A stretch of 64,000 bases of DNA, taken from positions 1,443,103-1,507,102 of the forward strand of contig NZ_LR733293.1 in NCBI RefSeq assembly GCF_902506095.1, read 5' to 3'. The notes below the pieces were generated by a model, which ran no database searches, was not told the DNA's origin, and was given only the letters and a program-made list of their open reading frames with translations. Below are positions 28,188 through 36,495 of this stretch, in pieces; the first letter of the stretch is position 1; every line of letters starts with the position of its first letter. The stretch is from Arthrobacter sp. 9AX (GTDB lineage: Bacteria > Actinomycetota > Actinomycetes > Actinomycetales > Micrococcaceae). The translations under genes and the position numbers were made by a program.

Positions 28188-28568
28188 TTAGTGACCTCCG
28201 AGCGCGAGGGACAGGTGGCGGATGGAGAAGGCGACCATGGTGACCACCCAGAGGCCCAGGACTGCCCAGAGCATCTGGCGCTGGTACTTTGCGCCCTTCT
28301 TCCAGAAGTCCACCGCAATAATGCGCAGACCGTTGAAGGCGTGGAAGACGATGGCCGCAACAAGGCCGGTCTCACCCAGGGCCATGAGGGGGTTCTTGTA
28401 AGCACCGATCACCGCGGTGTAGGCCTCGGGAGACACACGCACCAAGGAGGTGTCCAAAACGTGGACCAACAAGAAGAAAAAGATCACTACACCGGTAATA
28501 CGGTGTCCTACCCAGGACCACATGCCTTCACGGCCGCGGTACAAGGTGCCAGCTGGTTTTGTCGGCAC
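28188..28568 (-). CDS. sdhC: Succinate dehydrogenase cytochrome b556 subunit
   Basis: A 126-residue three-helix anchor. The motif REGMWSWVGHRITGVVIFFFL and the haem-ligand helix FHAFNGLRIIAVDFW are typical of SdhC. GTG 28568 is chosen because GGAGG lies seven bases upstream and the protein then begins at the family's normal N-terminus; the longer frame back to 28640 has no ribosome site. First gene of the operon; a good promoter lies 90-120 bases upstream. Confidence 0.94.
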   Translation of the reverse strand: MPTKPAGTLYRGREGMWSWVGHRITGVVIFFFLLVHVLDTSLVRVSPEAYTAVIGAYKNPLMALGETGLVAAIVFHAFNGLRIIAVDFWKKGAKYQRQMLWAVLGLWVVTMVAFSIRHLSLALGGH

Positions 28569-28656
28569 TGATAAACCTCCCTGCAACACAGCGGCGCTGG
28601 CATGAGATCCACGCGGGGGGAACGCCTGCTGCGAGAGCACTCGTAGCTCAGGCCTA

Positions 28657-28685
28657 AATCTAGGCTCCGCTCACAGCTTATTCAA
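28657..28685 (-). promoter_or_regulatory. Candidate sigma-70-type promoter of sdhCDAB
   Basis: Read leftwards, TTGAAT (28685-28680) and TAGATT (28662-28657) are spaced by exactly 17 bases. It predicts a leader of about 80 bases before the sdhC GTG. Confidence 0.6.
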
Positions 28686-28832
28686 TTTAGGAACTCCTTG
28701 GTGCCCAGCAACGGCAAGGATTTCATTGATTAATGAGACAAACGCCACAATCGCGCGCCCTGATGAAGTCTGGTTGCTCCGGAAAGGGGCCGAAAGGGGG
28801 CTGCTGCGGGTGGTCGGCTAAAGTAGGCCTTG

Positions 28833-29966
28833 ATGAGTACAGACAAAGTGACAAGCCCGGTTTCACCCCTTGACCGCTTCATTGCGGTGATCCCGGCCGG
28901 CGGAGTGGGGACCCGCCTTTGGCCCCTGTCGCGAGCCGCAGCTCCCAAGTTCCTTCATGACCTCACCGGCTCGGGCAGCACATTGCTGCGCGCCACCTAT
29001 GACCGCCTGCAGCCGCTGGCCGGCACGCGGGTCCTGGTGGTTACCGGGCAGGCCCACCGTGAAGCTGTGTGCCGGCAGCTTCCGGAAGTCTCGGACGCGG
29101 ACTTGGTCCTCGAATCCGAGCCCAAGGACTCCGGCGCGGCCATCGGCCTTGCCGCAGCCATCCTGCACGAACGCGACCCGGACACCATCATGGGTTCCTT
29201 CGCCGCGGACCATGTGATCAGCCCGGACAGCCTCTTCCAGGAGGCGGTTCGCGAGGCCATTTATACCGCCGCTGCCGGCAAGATCGTCACCATCGGCATC
29301 AAGCCCACCCACCCCTCCACCGGGTTCGGGTACATCCGTTCGGGCCAGGGCCTGCGCATCGATGGTGCGCCCAGCGCCCAGGATGTGGTGGAGTTCGTTG
29401 AAAAGCCGAACGAGGAAGTGGCTCAGCAGTACGTGGATAGCGGGAACTACGTGTGGAACGCCGGCATGTTCGTCGCCCCCGTTGCCCTCCTGCTCAAGCA
29501 CCTCGAGGCCAACCAGCCCGAACTGTTTCAGGGCCTTCAGGAAATCGCCCGCGCCTGGGACACCCCCGCCCGCGACGAGGTCACGGCCCGCGTCTGGCCC
29601 ACCCTGCCCAAGATTGCCATCGACTACGCGGTGGCCGAGCCTGCCGCCGAAGCCGGGGACGTCGCCGTCGTACCTGGCTCCTTCCGCTGGGATGACGTCG
29701 GTGACTTCGCTTCCGTGGGCCGGCTCAACAGTGCCAAGGAAGTGGACGACGTCACCGTGCTCGGCGAAGGGGCGCGGGTGTTCACGGAGAACTCCAGCGG
29801 CGTGGTGGTCACCGACACCAAACGGGTGATCGCCCTGATCGGGATCCAGGACGTTGTGATCGTCGATACCCCTGATGCCCTGCTGGTGACCACCATGGCC
29901 AACTCGCAGCGGGTCAAGGCCGCCGTCGACGCCCTGAAGGCCAGCGGAGACACGGACGTTCTCTAG
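28833..29966 (+). CDS. manC: Mannose-1-phosphate guanylyltransferase
   Basis: A 377-residue nucleotidyltransferase: VIPAGGVGTRLWPLSR near residue 15 is the GTP-binding signature, followed by FAADHVI, TGFGYIRSG, VVEFVEKPN, WNAGMFV and SFRWDDVGDF, all diagnostic of GMP-type enzymes. It makes GDP-mannose for glycans and mannosylated lipids. It lacks the C-terminal isomerase domain of bifunctional enzymes. ATG 28833 stands eight bases after a TAAAGT -10 (28819-28824), so the mRNA may be leaderless; a TTG three bases earlier is also in frame. It is divergent from sdhCDAB. Confidence 0.93.
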   Translation: MSTDKVTSPVSPLDRFIAVIPAGGVGTRLWPLSRAAAPKFLHDLTGSGSTLLRATYDRLQPLAGTRVLVVTGQAHREAVCRQLPEVSDADLVLESEPKDSGAAIGLAAAILHERDPDTIMGSFAADHVISPDSLFQEAVREAIYTAAAGKIVTIGIKPTHPSTGFGYIRSGQGLRIDGAPSAQDVVEFVEKPNEEVAQQYVDSGNYVWNAGMFVAPVALLLKHLEANQPELFQGLQEIARAWDTPARDEVTARVWPTLPKIAIDYAVAEPAAEAGDVAVVPGSFRWDDVGDFASVGRLNSAKEVDDVTVLGEGARVFTENSSGVVVTDTKRVIALIGIQDVVIVDTPDALLVTTMANSQRVKAAVDALKASGDTDVL

Positions 29967-29974
29967 GCCGGACC

Positions 29975-30001
29975 GGTCCCCGCCGATGTAACGCGGGGAC
30001 C
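29975..30001 (+). terminator. Hairpin after manC
   Basis: GGTCCCCGC/GCGGGGACC, nine perfect pairs with a nine-base loop, nine bases after the manC stop. No T-tract. Confidence 0.6.
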
Positions 30002-30041
30002 GCGATGCCCGTAATACCGCGACCCTCGCTAGAGTGAAGCA

Positions 30042-31241
30042 GTGCGCAATTACACTACGGAAGCCGAGCCCACCGCACTGGTGGCACCCTGGCTTGAACC
30101 GCTCCTGCCGGAACTGATCGAATTCCGCCGGGACCTGCATGCGCACCCGGAACTGTCCTTCAAGGAATTCCGCACCACTGACAAGCTGGCAGAGCGCCTC
30201 GAAGCCGCAGGCCTCATGCCCCGGCGCCTGGAAGGCACCGGGCTCACCGTGGACGTGGGGGAGGGGCCCATCGCCACCGCCCTGCGCGGCGACATCGATG
30301 CGCTGCCCATCATCGAAGAGACCGGCCTGCCGTTCGCCTCGAAAAACCACGGTGTAACGCACGCCTGCGGGCACGACGTCCACACCACCACCATGCTGGG
30401 CATCGCCCTGGTGCTGCACCGCATGCACCAGGAGGAACCGCTCGGCGCCAGCATCCGCATCATCTTCCAGCCCGCCGAGGAAACCATGCCCGGCGGTGCA
30501 CACTCCTGCATCGAGCAGGGCGTACTGGACGGCGTTCCCCGCATCCTGGCCCTGCACTGCGATCCCCGCATTGAAGTGGGCAAGATCGGTACGCGCATCG
30601 GCGCCATCACCTCTGCCTCGGACACCATCCGGATCGAACTTTCCGGCCGCGGCGGCCACACCTCGCGTCCGCACCTGACCGAGGACCTGGTGTTCGCCCT
30701 GGCGCAGATCGCCGTGAATGTCCCGGCTGTCCTCTCCCGCCGGGTGGATGTCCGCAGCGGCGTGTCCGTGGTCTGGGGCCAGATCTCTGCCGGTTCGGCA
30801 CCCAACGCGATTCCCGGTGCCGGCTACATGGCCGGAACCATGCGCTGCCTGGACCGCGAAGCCTGGCACGCCGCCGGCGAGCTCCTGGACGAAGTGGTGC
30901 ACCAGGTCGCTGCCCCGTACGGCGTGGACGTGCGCCTGGAGCACACCAGGGGAGTGCCTCCGGTGGTGAACTCCGAACACGAGACGGCCATCATCGAGGC
31001 ATCCGCCCGCGCGGAAATCGGTGAAAGCGCAGTGGTGCTGACTCCCCAGTCCATGGGCGGGGAGGACTTCGCCTGGTTCCTCGCGGAGCTTCCGGGCGCC
31101 ATGATGCGGCTTGGCACCAAGACTCCCGGCGGCGAGGAATACGATCTCCACCGCGGCGACTACATCCTGGACGAACGGGCCCTGGGCCTGGGCATTAGGG
31201 TGCTCACCGCTGCGGCGCTGCGCACCATCCGGGACCTTTAG
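30042..31241 (+). CDS. M20 family amidohydrolase / N-acyl-amino-acid deacylase
   Basis: A 399-residue M20D-type metalloenzyme. Metal-ligand segments are visible: LRGDIDALPI, HACGHDVHT, QPAEETMPGGA, the dimerisation-domain GRGGHTSRPH, and the C-terminal SMGGEDFAWFL. Members remove acyl groups from amino acids (hippurate, acetyl-amino acids, auxin conjugates). Start GTG 30042 lies six bases after TAGAGT (30030-30035), so it is probably leaderless. Exact substrate unknown; no catabolic partner is adjacent. Confidence 0.92.
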   Translation: MRNYTTEAEPTALVAPWLEPLLPELIEFRRDLHAHPELSFKEFRTTDKLAERLEAAGLMPRRLEGTGLTVDVGEGPIATALRGDIDALPIIEETGLPFASKNHGVTHACGHDVHTTTMLGIALVLHRMHQEEPLGASIRIIFQPAEETMPGGAHSCIEQGVLDGVPRILALHCDPRIEVGKIGTRIGAITSASDTIRIELSGRGGHTSRPHLTEDLVFALAQIAVNVPAVLSRRVDVRSGVSVVWGQISAGSAPNAIPGAGYMAGTMRCLDREAWHAAGELLDEVVHQVAAPYGVDVRLEHTRGVPPVVNSEHETAIIEASARAEIGESAVVLTPQSMGGEDFAWFLAELPGAMMRLGTKTPGGEEYDLHRGDYILDERALGLGIRVLTAAALRTIRDL

Positions 31242-31394
31242 CCGGAGCGGCGGGTCCCTCCTGGCCGTCAAACCCTGCCGCGCGTACCGCCGTTGTGCCG
31301 GGCTGCGCAGCGAAGCCTGGACTCGCCGCGCAGGCGCAGTCCCTGCGTCATGAAGATTGGTTTCAGTGCGCAGTCCCGTTCGAAGACGGCTCCG

Positions 31395-31436
31395 GCGGGC
31401 AATTTGGTTGTGCACAACTGAATTGCCCGCTATGGT
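31395..31436 (+). promoter_or_regulatory. OhrR-type operator within the ohrR promoter
   Basis: A large palindrome at 31395-31430 has ten-base outer arms (GCGGGCAATT/AATTGCCCGC) and a perfect inner GTTGTGCACAAC. It covers a -35 (TTGTGC, 31408-31413) placed 17 bases before a TATGGT -10 (31431-31436); the ATG follows six bases later. The AATT...GTTGTGCACAAC...AATT pattern resembles OhrR sites. Confidence 0.75.
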
Positions 31437-31442
31437 TGTGGC

Positions 31443-31877
31443 ATGACTGATGCTCCGCGGCTCAACCGCCAGGTGTGCTTTGCGCTCTATTCGGCATCGC
31501 GTGCCGCGACCGCCGTGTACCGGCCCGTCCTCGAGGATCTGGGCCTCACCTACCCGCAGTACTTGGTGATGCTGGTGCTGTGGGAGAGTGAGCCGCGCGG
31601 TGTGAAGGAACTGGGCGAAGAGCTCGGCCTGGATTCGGGTACCCTGTCACCGCTGCTGAAGCGCCTTGAGTCCCTCGGGCTGGTGGAACGCCGCCGGTCC
31701 GGAGAGGATGAGCGCCGCGTCGCCATCCACCTGACACCGGCCGGGCGCGGGCTGAGCGGGAAAGCCGCCGCCATTCCGCAGCGACTCGCTGACGCCGCGG
31801 GGCTCACAGCCAAAGAACTTGACCAGCTGCGCGACACCCTGGGCCGCCTGACGGCAGCCCTCCACGGCGCAGTCTGA
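31443..31877 (+). CDS. ohrR: MarR-family organic-peroxide sensor
   Basis: A 144-residue MarR/OhrR regulator. The peroxide-sensing Cys12 sits in RQVCFALYSASRA, aligned with the reactive cysteine of OhrR, and LTYPQYLVMLVLWE follows as in that family. The winged helix spans about residues 50-100. It should release its operator when the cysteine is oxidised by organic hydroperoxides, switching on ohr. ATG 31443 is six bases from the TATGGT -10 (leaderless). The downstream ohr gene, 34 bases on, and a strong palindrome in its promoter support the assignment. Confidence 0.94.
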   Translation: MTDAPRLNRQVCFALYSASRAATAVYRPVLEDLGLTYPQYLVMLVLWESEPRGVKELGEELGLDSGTLSPLLKRLESLGLVERRRSGEDERRVAIHLTPAGRGLSGKAAAIPQRLADAAGLTAKELDQLRDTLGRLTAALHGAV

Positions 31878-31911
31878 CACCACAGATACCCCACAACAGG
31901 ATGGAAACACC

Positions 31912-32340
31912 GTGAAACCCCTTTACACAGCACACGCCCTTGCCTCGGGCGAAGGCCGCGACGGCACCGCACGGACCAACGACGGCAAACTGGACGTCAC
32001 GCTGTCCAGCCCCCAGGAGCTCGGCGGAACCGGCGAAGGCACCAACCCGGAACAGCTCTTCGCCGCCGGATATGCCGCGTGCTTCCACTCCGCCCTCCGC
32101 CTGGTGGGACGCAAGGAACGCGCCGACCTGACCGATTCGGCAGTGGCCGCAAAGGTCCATCTCGGGCACTTGGACACTGCCGGGTTCGGCCTGGCTGCGG
32201 AACTCGAGATCGCCCTGCCGGCGCTCGATCTGGCCACCGCTGAGGCGCTGGTGGCCAAAGCCCACCAGATCTGCCCCTATTCCAACGCCACCCGCGGCAA
32301 CATCACGGTGGACATCAAGATCCTGGAGTACGCCGCATGA
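31912..32340 (+). CDS. ohr: Organic hydroperoxide resistance peroxiredoxin
   Basis: A 142-residue Ohr/OsmC-fold protein with the two catalytic cysteines at positions 57 (AACFHSALRL) and 121 (QICPYSNATRGN). It reduces lipid and other organic hydroperoxides with lipoyl thiols. Motif NPEQLFAAGYAACF is diagnostic of Ohr rather than OsmC. Start is GTG 31912. Second gene of ohrR-ohr; its stop overlaps the start of the oxidoreductase gene (ATGA), so the three are translationally linked. Confidence 0.95.
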   Translation: MKPLYTAHALASGEGRDGTARTNDGKLDVTLSSPQELGGTGEGTNPEQLFAAGYAACFHSALRLVGRKERADLTDSAVAAKVHLGHLDTAGFGLAAELEIALPALDLATAEALVAKAHQICPYSNATRGNITVDIKILEYAA

Positions 32341-33356
32341 GCGTTGCAGCACTTCCTGCCACCACCCGCGAAATCCAGCTGGCGTCCCGCCCGTCGGGCC
32401 GTCCGGTCCCGGAGAACTTCCGCCTTGCCGAGTCACCGCTGCCTGAACTCCAGGACGGCCAGGTCCTGGTCCGCAACCTCTTCATCTCCGTGGATCCCTA
32501 CATGCGCGGGCGGATGAATGACGTCAAGTCCTACTCCGCGCCATTCGCAGTGGATCAAGCGCTCGACGGCGGTGCGGTGGGGGAAGTGGTCGCGTCCCGT
32601 TCCGGGCGGCACCAGGAAGGTGACGTGGTGGTGCATGCCCTTGGGTGGCGTGAATACGCGGTGGTGGATGCAGCCGCAGCGACGCCCGCCCGCACGGAGC
32701 TCGCACCGGCGTCGGCATTCCTGGGTGCCCTGGGCATGACCGGGCTGACGGCGTACGCCGGCCTGCTCAAGGTTGCGGAATTCAAAGCCGGGGACGCGGT
32801 GTTCGTCTCCGGGGCGGCGGGTGCCGTCGGTTCGCTGGTGGGCCAGATCGCCAAGGCGATGGGGGCGTCCCGCGTGATCGGCTCTGCCGGTACCGCTGCC
32901 AAGGTGGCCCGGCTGCTGGAACTCGGCTTTGACGCCGCCTTCGACTACCACGACGGTCCTGTGCTGGAACAGTTGCGTACTGCGGCAGGCCCCGCCGGGA
33001 TCGATGTCTACTTCGATAACGTGGGCGGCGAACACCTGGAAGCGGCCCTGGCCACCCTCAATCTGGGCGGCCGGGTGGCGATGTGCGGTGCCATCTCCCA
33101 GTACAACTCCACCGTGCCCACTCCGGCACCCCACAACCTGATGCTCGCTATCGGCAAGCAGCTCACGTTGAAGGGCTTCCTGGTGGGCGGCCAGAGGCAG
33201 CACGCCGCCGAGTTCGCCGAAAAGATGGCAGGCTGGCTTGCGGACGGGACGGTCCGCTACGACGAGACCATCGTGGACGGGCTGGAGAACGCACCGCAGG
33301 CCTTTATGGACCTGCTCGACGGCGCCAACACCGGCAAGATGCTGGTCCGCCTCTGA
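32337..33356 (+). CDS. NADP-dependent alkenal/zinc-free MDR oxidoreductase
   Basis: A 339-residue medium-chain reductase of the leukotriene B4 dehydrogenase/CurA group. ISVDPYMRGRMND, GMTGLTAYAGLL, the NADP site VFVSGAAGAVGSLVGQIAK, and DVYFDNVGGEHL are signature segments; no zinc-ligand cysteines. Members reduce alpha,beta-unsaturated aldehydes and ketones. Overlap with the ohr stop suggests it detoxifies reactive carbonyls formed during lipid peroxidation, which Ohr handles at the peroxide step. That link is inference. Confidence 0.92.
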   Translation: MSVAALPATTREIQLASRPSGRPVPENFRLAESPLPELQDGQVLVRNLFISVDPYMRGRMNDVKSYSAPFAVDQALDGGAVGEVVASRSGRHQEGDVVVHALGWREYAVVDAAAATPARTELAPASAFLGALGMTGLTAYAGLLKVAEFKAGDAVFVSGAAGAVGSLVGQIAKAMGASRVIGSAGTAAKVARLLELGFDAAFDYHDGPVLEQLRTAAGPAGIDVYFDNVGGEHLEAALATLNLGGRVAMCGAISQYNSTVPTPAPHNLMLAIGKQLTLKGFLVGGQRQHAAEFAEKMAGWLADGTVRYDETIVDGLENAPQAFMDLLDGANTGKMLVRL

Positions 33357-33384
33357 CCGTCTCCCGGTCCAAGGACTAAAGCAG

Positions 33385-33408
33385 GGGGCCGCATCACCAT
33401 GCGGCCCC
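33385..33408 (+). terminator. Terminator after the ohr operon
   Basis: A perfect ten-base stem GGGGCCGCAT/ATGCGGCCCC with a CACC loop, 28 bases after the oxidoreductase stop, followed by TTACTGGTTGG. Confidence 0.75.
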
Positions 33409-33612
33409 TTACTGGTTGGTAACAACTTGTAAACAATCTCCGGAATGGGGTGCGGGTGTGCTACGGAGACGTGTTCCAGGCCACTAAAGTAGGTGCCATC
33501 AGTGCGCTCCGGCGCAGTGCTGCTGGCCGTCAGTGAAAACAGAATTTCAGTGCAGAAACGGACACTCATTGAATTCGAGCCGTAGCGCCTCTCTCTTCAT
33601 CCTGGAGGAAAA

Positions 33613-34720
33613 TTGAAGAAATCACTGCGTGCACAATTCAAGCGCGGTTCAATGGCCGGCCTGGCTACCGTCAGCGCCTCGGCCCTTCTGTTGAGCGCCT
33701 GCGGCGCAGCTCCGGAAACCGGAAGCACCTCGTCCGCCGGGGCCACCGACTACACCGGCTGCATCGTCTCAGACTCCGGCGGGTTCGACGACCAGTCCTT
33801 CAACCAATCCTCCTACGAGGGCCTGAAGAAGGCCGAGGCAGACCTCGGCATCAAGGTCAACCAGGTGGAATCCAAGACCAACAACGACTTCGAGCCCAAC
33901 CTCCGCGCCATGGTCACCGCCGGCTGCGATCTCCGTCACCGTCGGCTTCCTCCTCGGTGACGCCACCAAGGCGCAGGCAACGGCCAACCCGGACAGCCAC
34001 TTCGCCATCATCGACTTCGGGTACGAGACGCCCATCAACAACGTCAAGCCGATCGTCTACGACACCGCCCAGGCGGCCTTCCTCGCCGGCTACCTCGCCG
34101 CGGGCACCACCAAGACCGGGACGGTTGCCACTTTCGGCGGCATCAGGATCCCCACCGTCACCATCTTCATGGACGGCTACGCGGACGGCGTGAAGTACTA
34201 CAACGAGAAGAAGGGCAAGGACGTCAAACTCCTTGGCTGGAACAAGGACGCCCAGGACGGCAGCTTCACCGGCGACTTCGAGAAGCAGGACGTAGGCAAG
34301 CAGCTCACCCAGAACTTCCTGGACCAGGGTGCGGACATCGTGATGCCCGTGGCCGGCCCGGTGGGCAAGGGTGCGGGGGCGGCCCTGAGTGAAGCCAAGG
34401 ATGCAGGCAAGGACGTCAAGCTGATCTGGGTTGACTCCGACGGCTACCTCACTGCCCCTGATTACAAGGAGATCATGCTGTCCTCCGTCATGAAGCAGAT
34501 GGGTGAAGCCGTGGAAACGGTGGTCAAGGAGGACAAGGACGGCAAATTCAGCAACACCCCGTACGTTGGCACCCTGGCCAACGACGGCGTCCAGCTGGCC
34601 CCGTTCCACGACCTTGACTCCCAGGTTCCCGCCGAGCTGAAGTCCGAACTGGACCAGATCAAGAAGGACATCGTGGACGGCAAGCTGAAGGTCGAGTCGG
34701 CAGCCAGCCCCAAGTCCTGA
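33613..34720 (+). pseudogene. BMP-family nucleoside-binding lipoprotein, interrupted by a frameshift
   Basis: Starts at TTG 33613 behind a strong GGAGGAAAA. The first frame gives a lipoprotein signal (LLLSACGAA) and a BMP domain (CIVSDSGGFDDQSFNQSSYEGLK) but ends at 33960; the same protein continues in the next frame (TVGFLLGDATKAQA, DFGYETPINNV, FMDGYADGVKYYN) to 34720. Adding the two bases AT inside GATCTC|CGTC near 33930 restores the expected DLIVTVGFLLGD, so a two-base deletion is the simplest explanation. Repaired length is about 369 residues. It would bind nucleosides for the ABC importer that follows. Confidence 0.88.
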
Positions 34721-34732
34721 CCCGTGCACACA

Positions 34733-34780
34733 AGCGCCACCCCCGGCTGGTCGATGACCGGCCGGGCGGTGGCGCTTTTT
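34733..34780 (+). terminator. Rho-independent terminator between the BMP gene and the ABC genes
   Basis: AGCGCCACC pairs with GGTGGCGCT, extended by inner CCGG and TGGTC/GACC pairs, followed by TTTTTG. Placed after a solute-binding gene it would let the binding protein be made in excess over the membrane parts. Confidence 0.88.
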
Positions 34781-34902
34781 GCTGCGGCCTCCCGCTTCTG
34801 GGCCACCGCCCGCTCATCCCAGCACTGCAGCCACTAGGCTGGTGCTGCAGCCACATATCCCGTCCGGTCGATCACTGGGCGCTTCGAGATTGGTCGTCAG
34901 TT

Positions 34903-36495
34903 TTGAAACTTGAACTCAGAGGGATCACTAAACGCTTCGGGACCCTGCTCGCCAACGACCACATCGACGTGGTGGTTGAACCCGGACAGATCCACTGCCT
35001 GCTTGGCGAAAACGGCGCCGGCAAATCCACCCTGATGAATGTGCTGTACGGCCTTTACGAACCGTCCGAGGGTGAAATCCTCATCGACGGCAAGGCCGTC
35101 TCGTTCCGCGGCCCCGGGGACGCCATGGCCGCGGGAATCGGCATGGTGCACCAGCACTTTATGCTGGTCCCCGTCTTTACCGTCGCCGAGAACGTGGCCC
35201 TCGGAGCCGAACCCACCAAGGCCGCCGGCTTCCTCAACCTGGACGAGACACGCCGCCGGATCAGGGAGATCTCGGACCAGTACAGCTTCGACGTCGATCC
35301 TGACGCCCTCGTGGAGGACCTGCCCGTGGGCGTCCAGCAGCGCGTTGAAATCATCAAGGCACTGGTCAGGAACGCCAAGGTCCTGATCCTCGATGAACCA
35401 ACAGCGGTGCTGACGCCACAGGAAACCGACGAACTGCTGGATATCATGCGCCAGCTCAAATCCGGCGGCACCTCCATCGTCTTCATCTCCCACAAACTGC
35501 GCGAGGTGAAGGAAGTCTCGGACACCATCACCGTGATCCGGCGTGGAAAAGTGGTGGGCGCGGCCAGCCCCGCCGCCCCTACCGCAGAGCTCGCCTCCAT
35601 GATGGTGGGCCGCGCCGTCAGCCTGACCTTGGACAAGGCGCCCGCCCAGCCGACGGAAAAGACCTTCGAAGTCCGCGACCTCACCGTCATTGCACCCAAC
35701 GGCCACCACGTGGTGGACGGCCTCAGTTTCGACATCGCCCGCGGCGAAATCCTGGCGGTGGCCGGCGTGCAGGGCAACGGCCAGACTGAACTCACCGAAG
35801 CCATTCTGGGCCTCCAGGACCGTGTTTCCGGTTCCATCACGCTGGACGGCAAGGAGCTGCTGGGACGGTCGGTCAAGGACGTCCTGGGCGCCGGCGTCGG
35901 TTTCGTTCCCGAAGACCGCAAGGTGGACGGGCTCGTGGGCACGTTCTCCGTGGCGGAAAACCTGGTCCTGGACCTCTACGACAAGCCCCCGTTCGCCAAG
36001 GGCATCAGCATGAGCCCGGCGAAGGTCCTGGAGAACGCCAAAGCGCGCATCGGCGAGTTCGACGTGCGGACGCCGTCGGCCGTTGCCGCCGCGGGCACCC
36101 TCTCCGGCGGCAACCAGCAGAAGGTGGTGATGGCGCGTGAGCTGTCCCGGCCGCTGCGCCTGTTCATCGCCTCCCAGCCCACCCGCGGCGTTGACGTGGG
36201 CTCCATTGAGTTCCTGCACCGCCGGATCGTGGCCGAACGCGACCAGGGAACGCCGGTGATGATCATCTCCACGGAGCTGGACGAGGTCATGGAACTGGCC
36301 GACCGCATCGCAGTGCTCTACAAAGGCAAACTGGTGGGCGTTGTGCCCGCCGGGACCGGACGCGACGTCCTGGGCCTCATGATGGCCGGAATCCCGCCGG
36401 AGGAACACGCCCCCGTGCAGCAAGCGCCGCAAGGCACGGCACAGGTCACCACCGCGGCCTCCACGTCCGACGCCGAAGGAGGCGACCATGTCTGA
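34903..36495 (+). CDS. Nucleoside ABC transporter ATPase (two ABC domains)
   Basis: A 530-residue protein with duplicated ABC domains: Walker [13 protein letters not shown], Walker [13 protein letters not shown]; second half [25 protein letters not shown] and the degenerate FIASQPTRGVDVG. Such ATPases (NupO/YufO type) serve BMP lipoproteins and import nucleosides. The frame begins at TTG 34903; a TAGGCT -10 lies at 34835-34840 and no good ribosome site is visible, so the start is moderately sure. It is followed with overlapping or near-abutting starts by two permeases. Confidence 0.93.
   Translation: MKLELRGITKRFGTLLANDHIDVVVEPGQIHCLLGENGAGKSTLMNVLYGLYEPSEGEILIDGKAVSFRGPGDAMAAGIGMVHQHFMLVPVFTVAENVALGAEPTKAAGFLNLDETRRRIREISDQYSFDVDPDALVEDLPVGVQQRVEIIKALVRNAKVLILDEPTAVLTPQETDELLDIMRQLKSGGTSIVFISHKLREVKEVSDTITVIRRGKVVGAASPAAPTAELASMMVGRAVSLTLDKAPAQPTEKTFEVRDLTVIAPNGHHVVDGLSFDIARGEILAVAGVQGNGQTELTEAILGLQDRVSGSITLDGKELLGRSVKDVLGAGVGFVPEDRKVDGLVGTFSVAENLVLDLYDKPPFAKGISMSPAKVLENAKARIGEFDVRTPSAVAAAGTLSGGNQQKVVMARELSRPLRLFIASQPTRGVDVGSIEFLHRRIVAERDQGTPVMIISTELDEVMELADRIAVLYKGKLVGVVPAGTGRDVLGLMMAGIPPEEHAPVQQAPQGTAQVTTAASTSDAEGGDHV

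Noticed and set aside
28724..28735. AT-rich near-palindrome CATTGATTAATG upstream of sdhC
   Set aside because: Short, imperfect and upstream of the better promoter; not enough to call an operator.
28863..31415. 850-codon open frame on the minus strand opposite manC and the amidohydrolase gene
   Set aside because: It is antisense to two well-conserved genes, its translation is Gly/Val/His/Asp-rich with no domain, and such long shadows are normal where third positions are almost all G or C.
33491..33612. Possible riboswitch in the leader of the BMP lipoprotein gene
   Set aside because: The roughly 115-base leader after TAAAGT (33485-33490) can form small hairpins, but I could match it to no known aptamer consensus.
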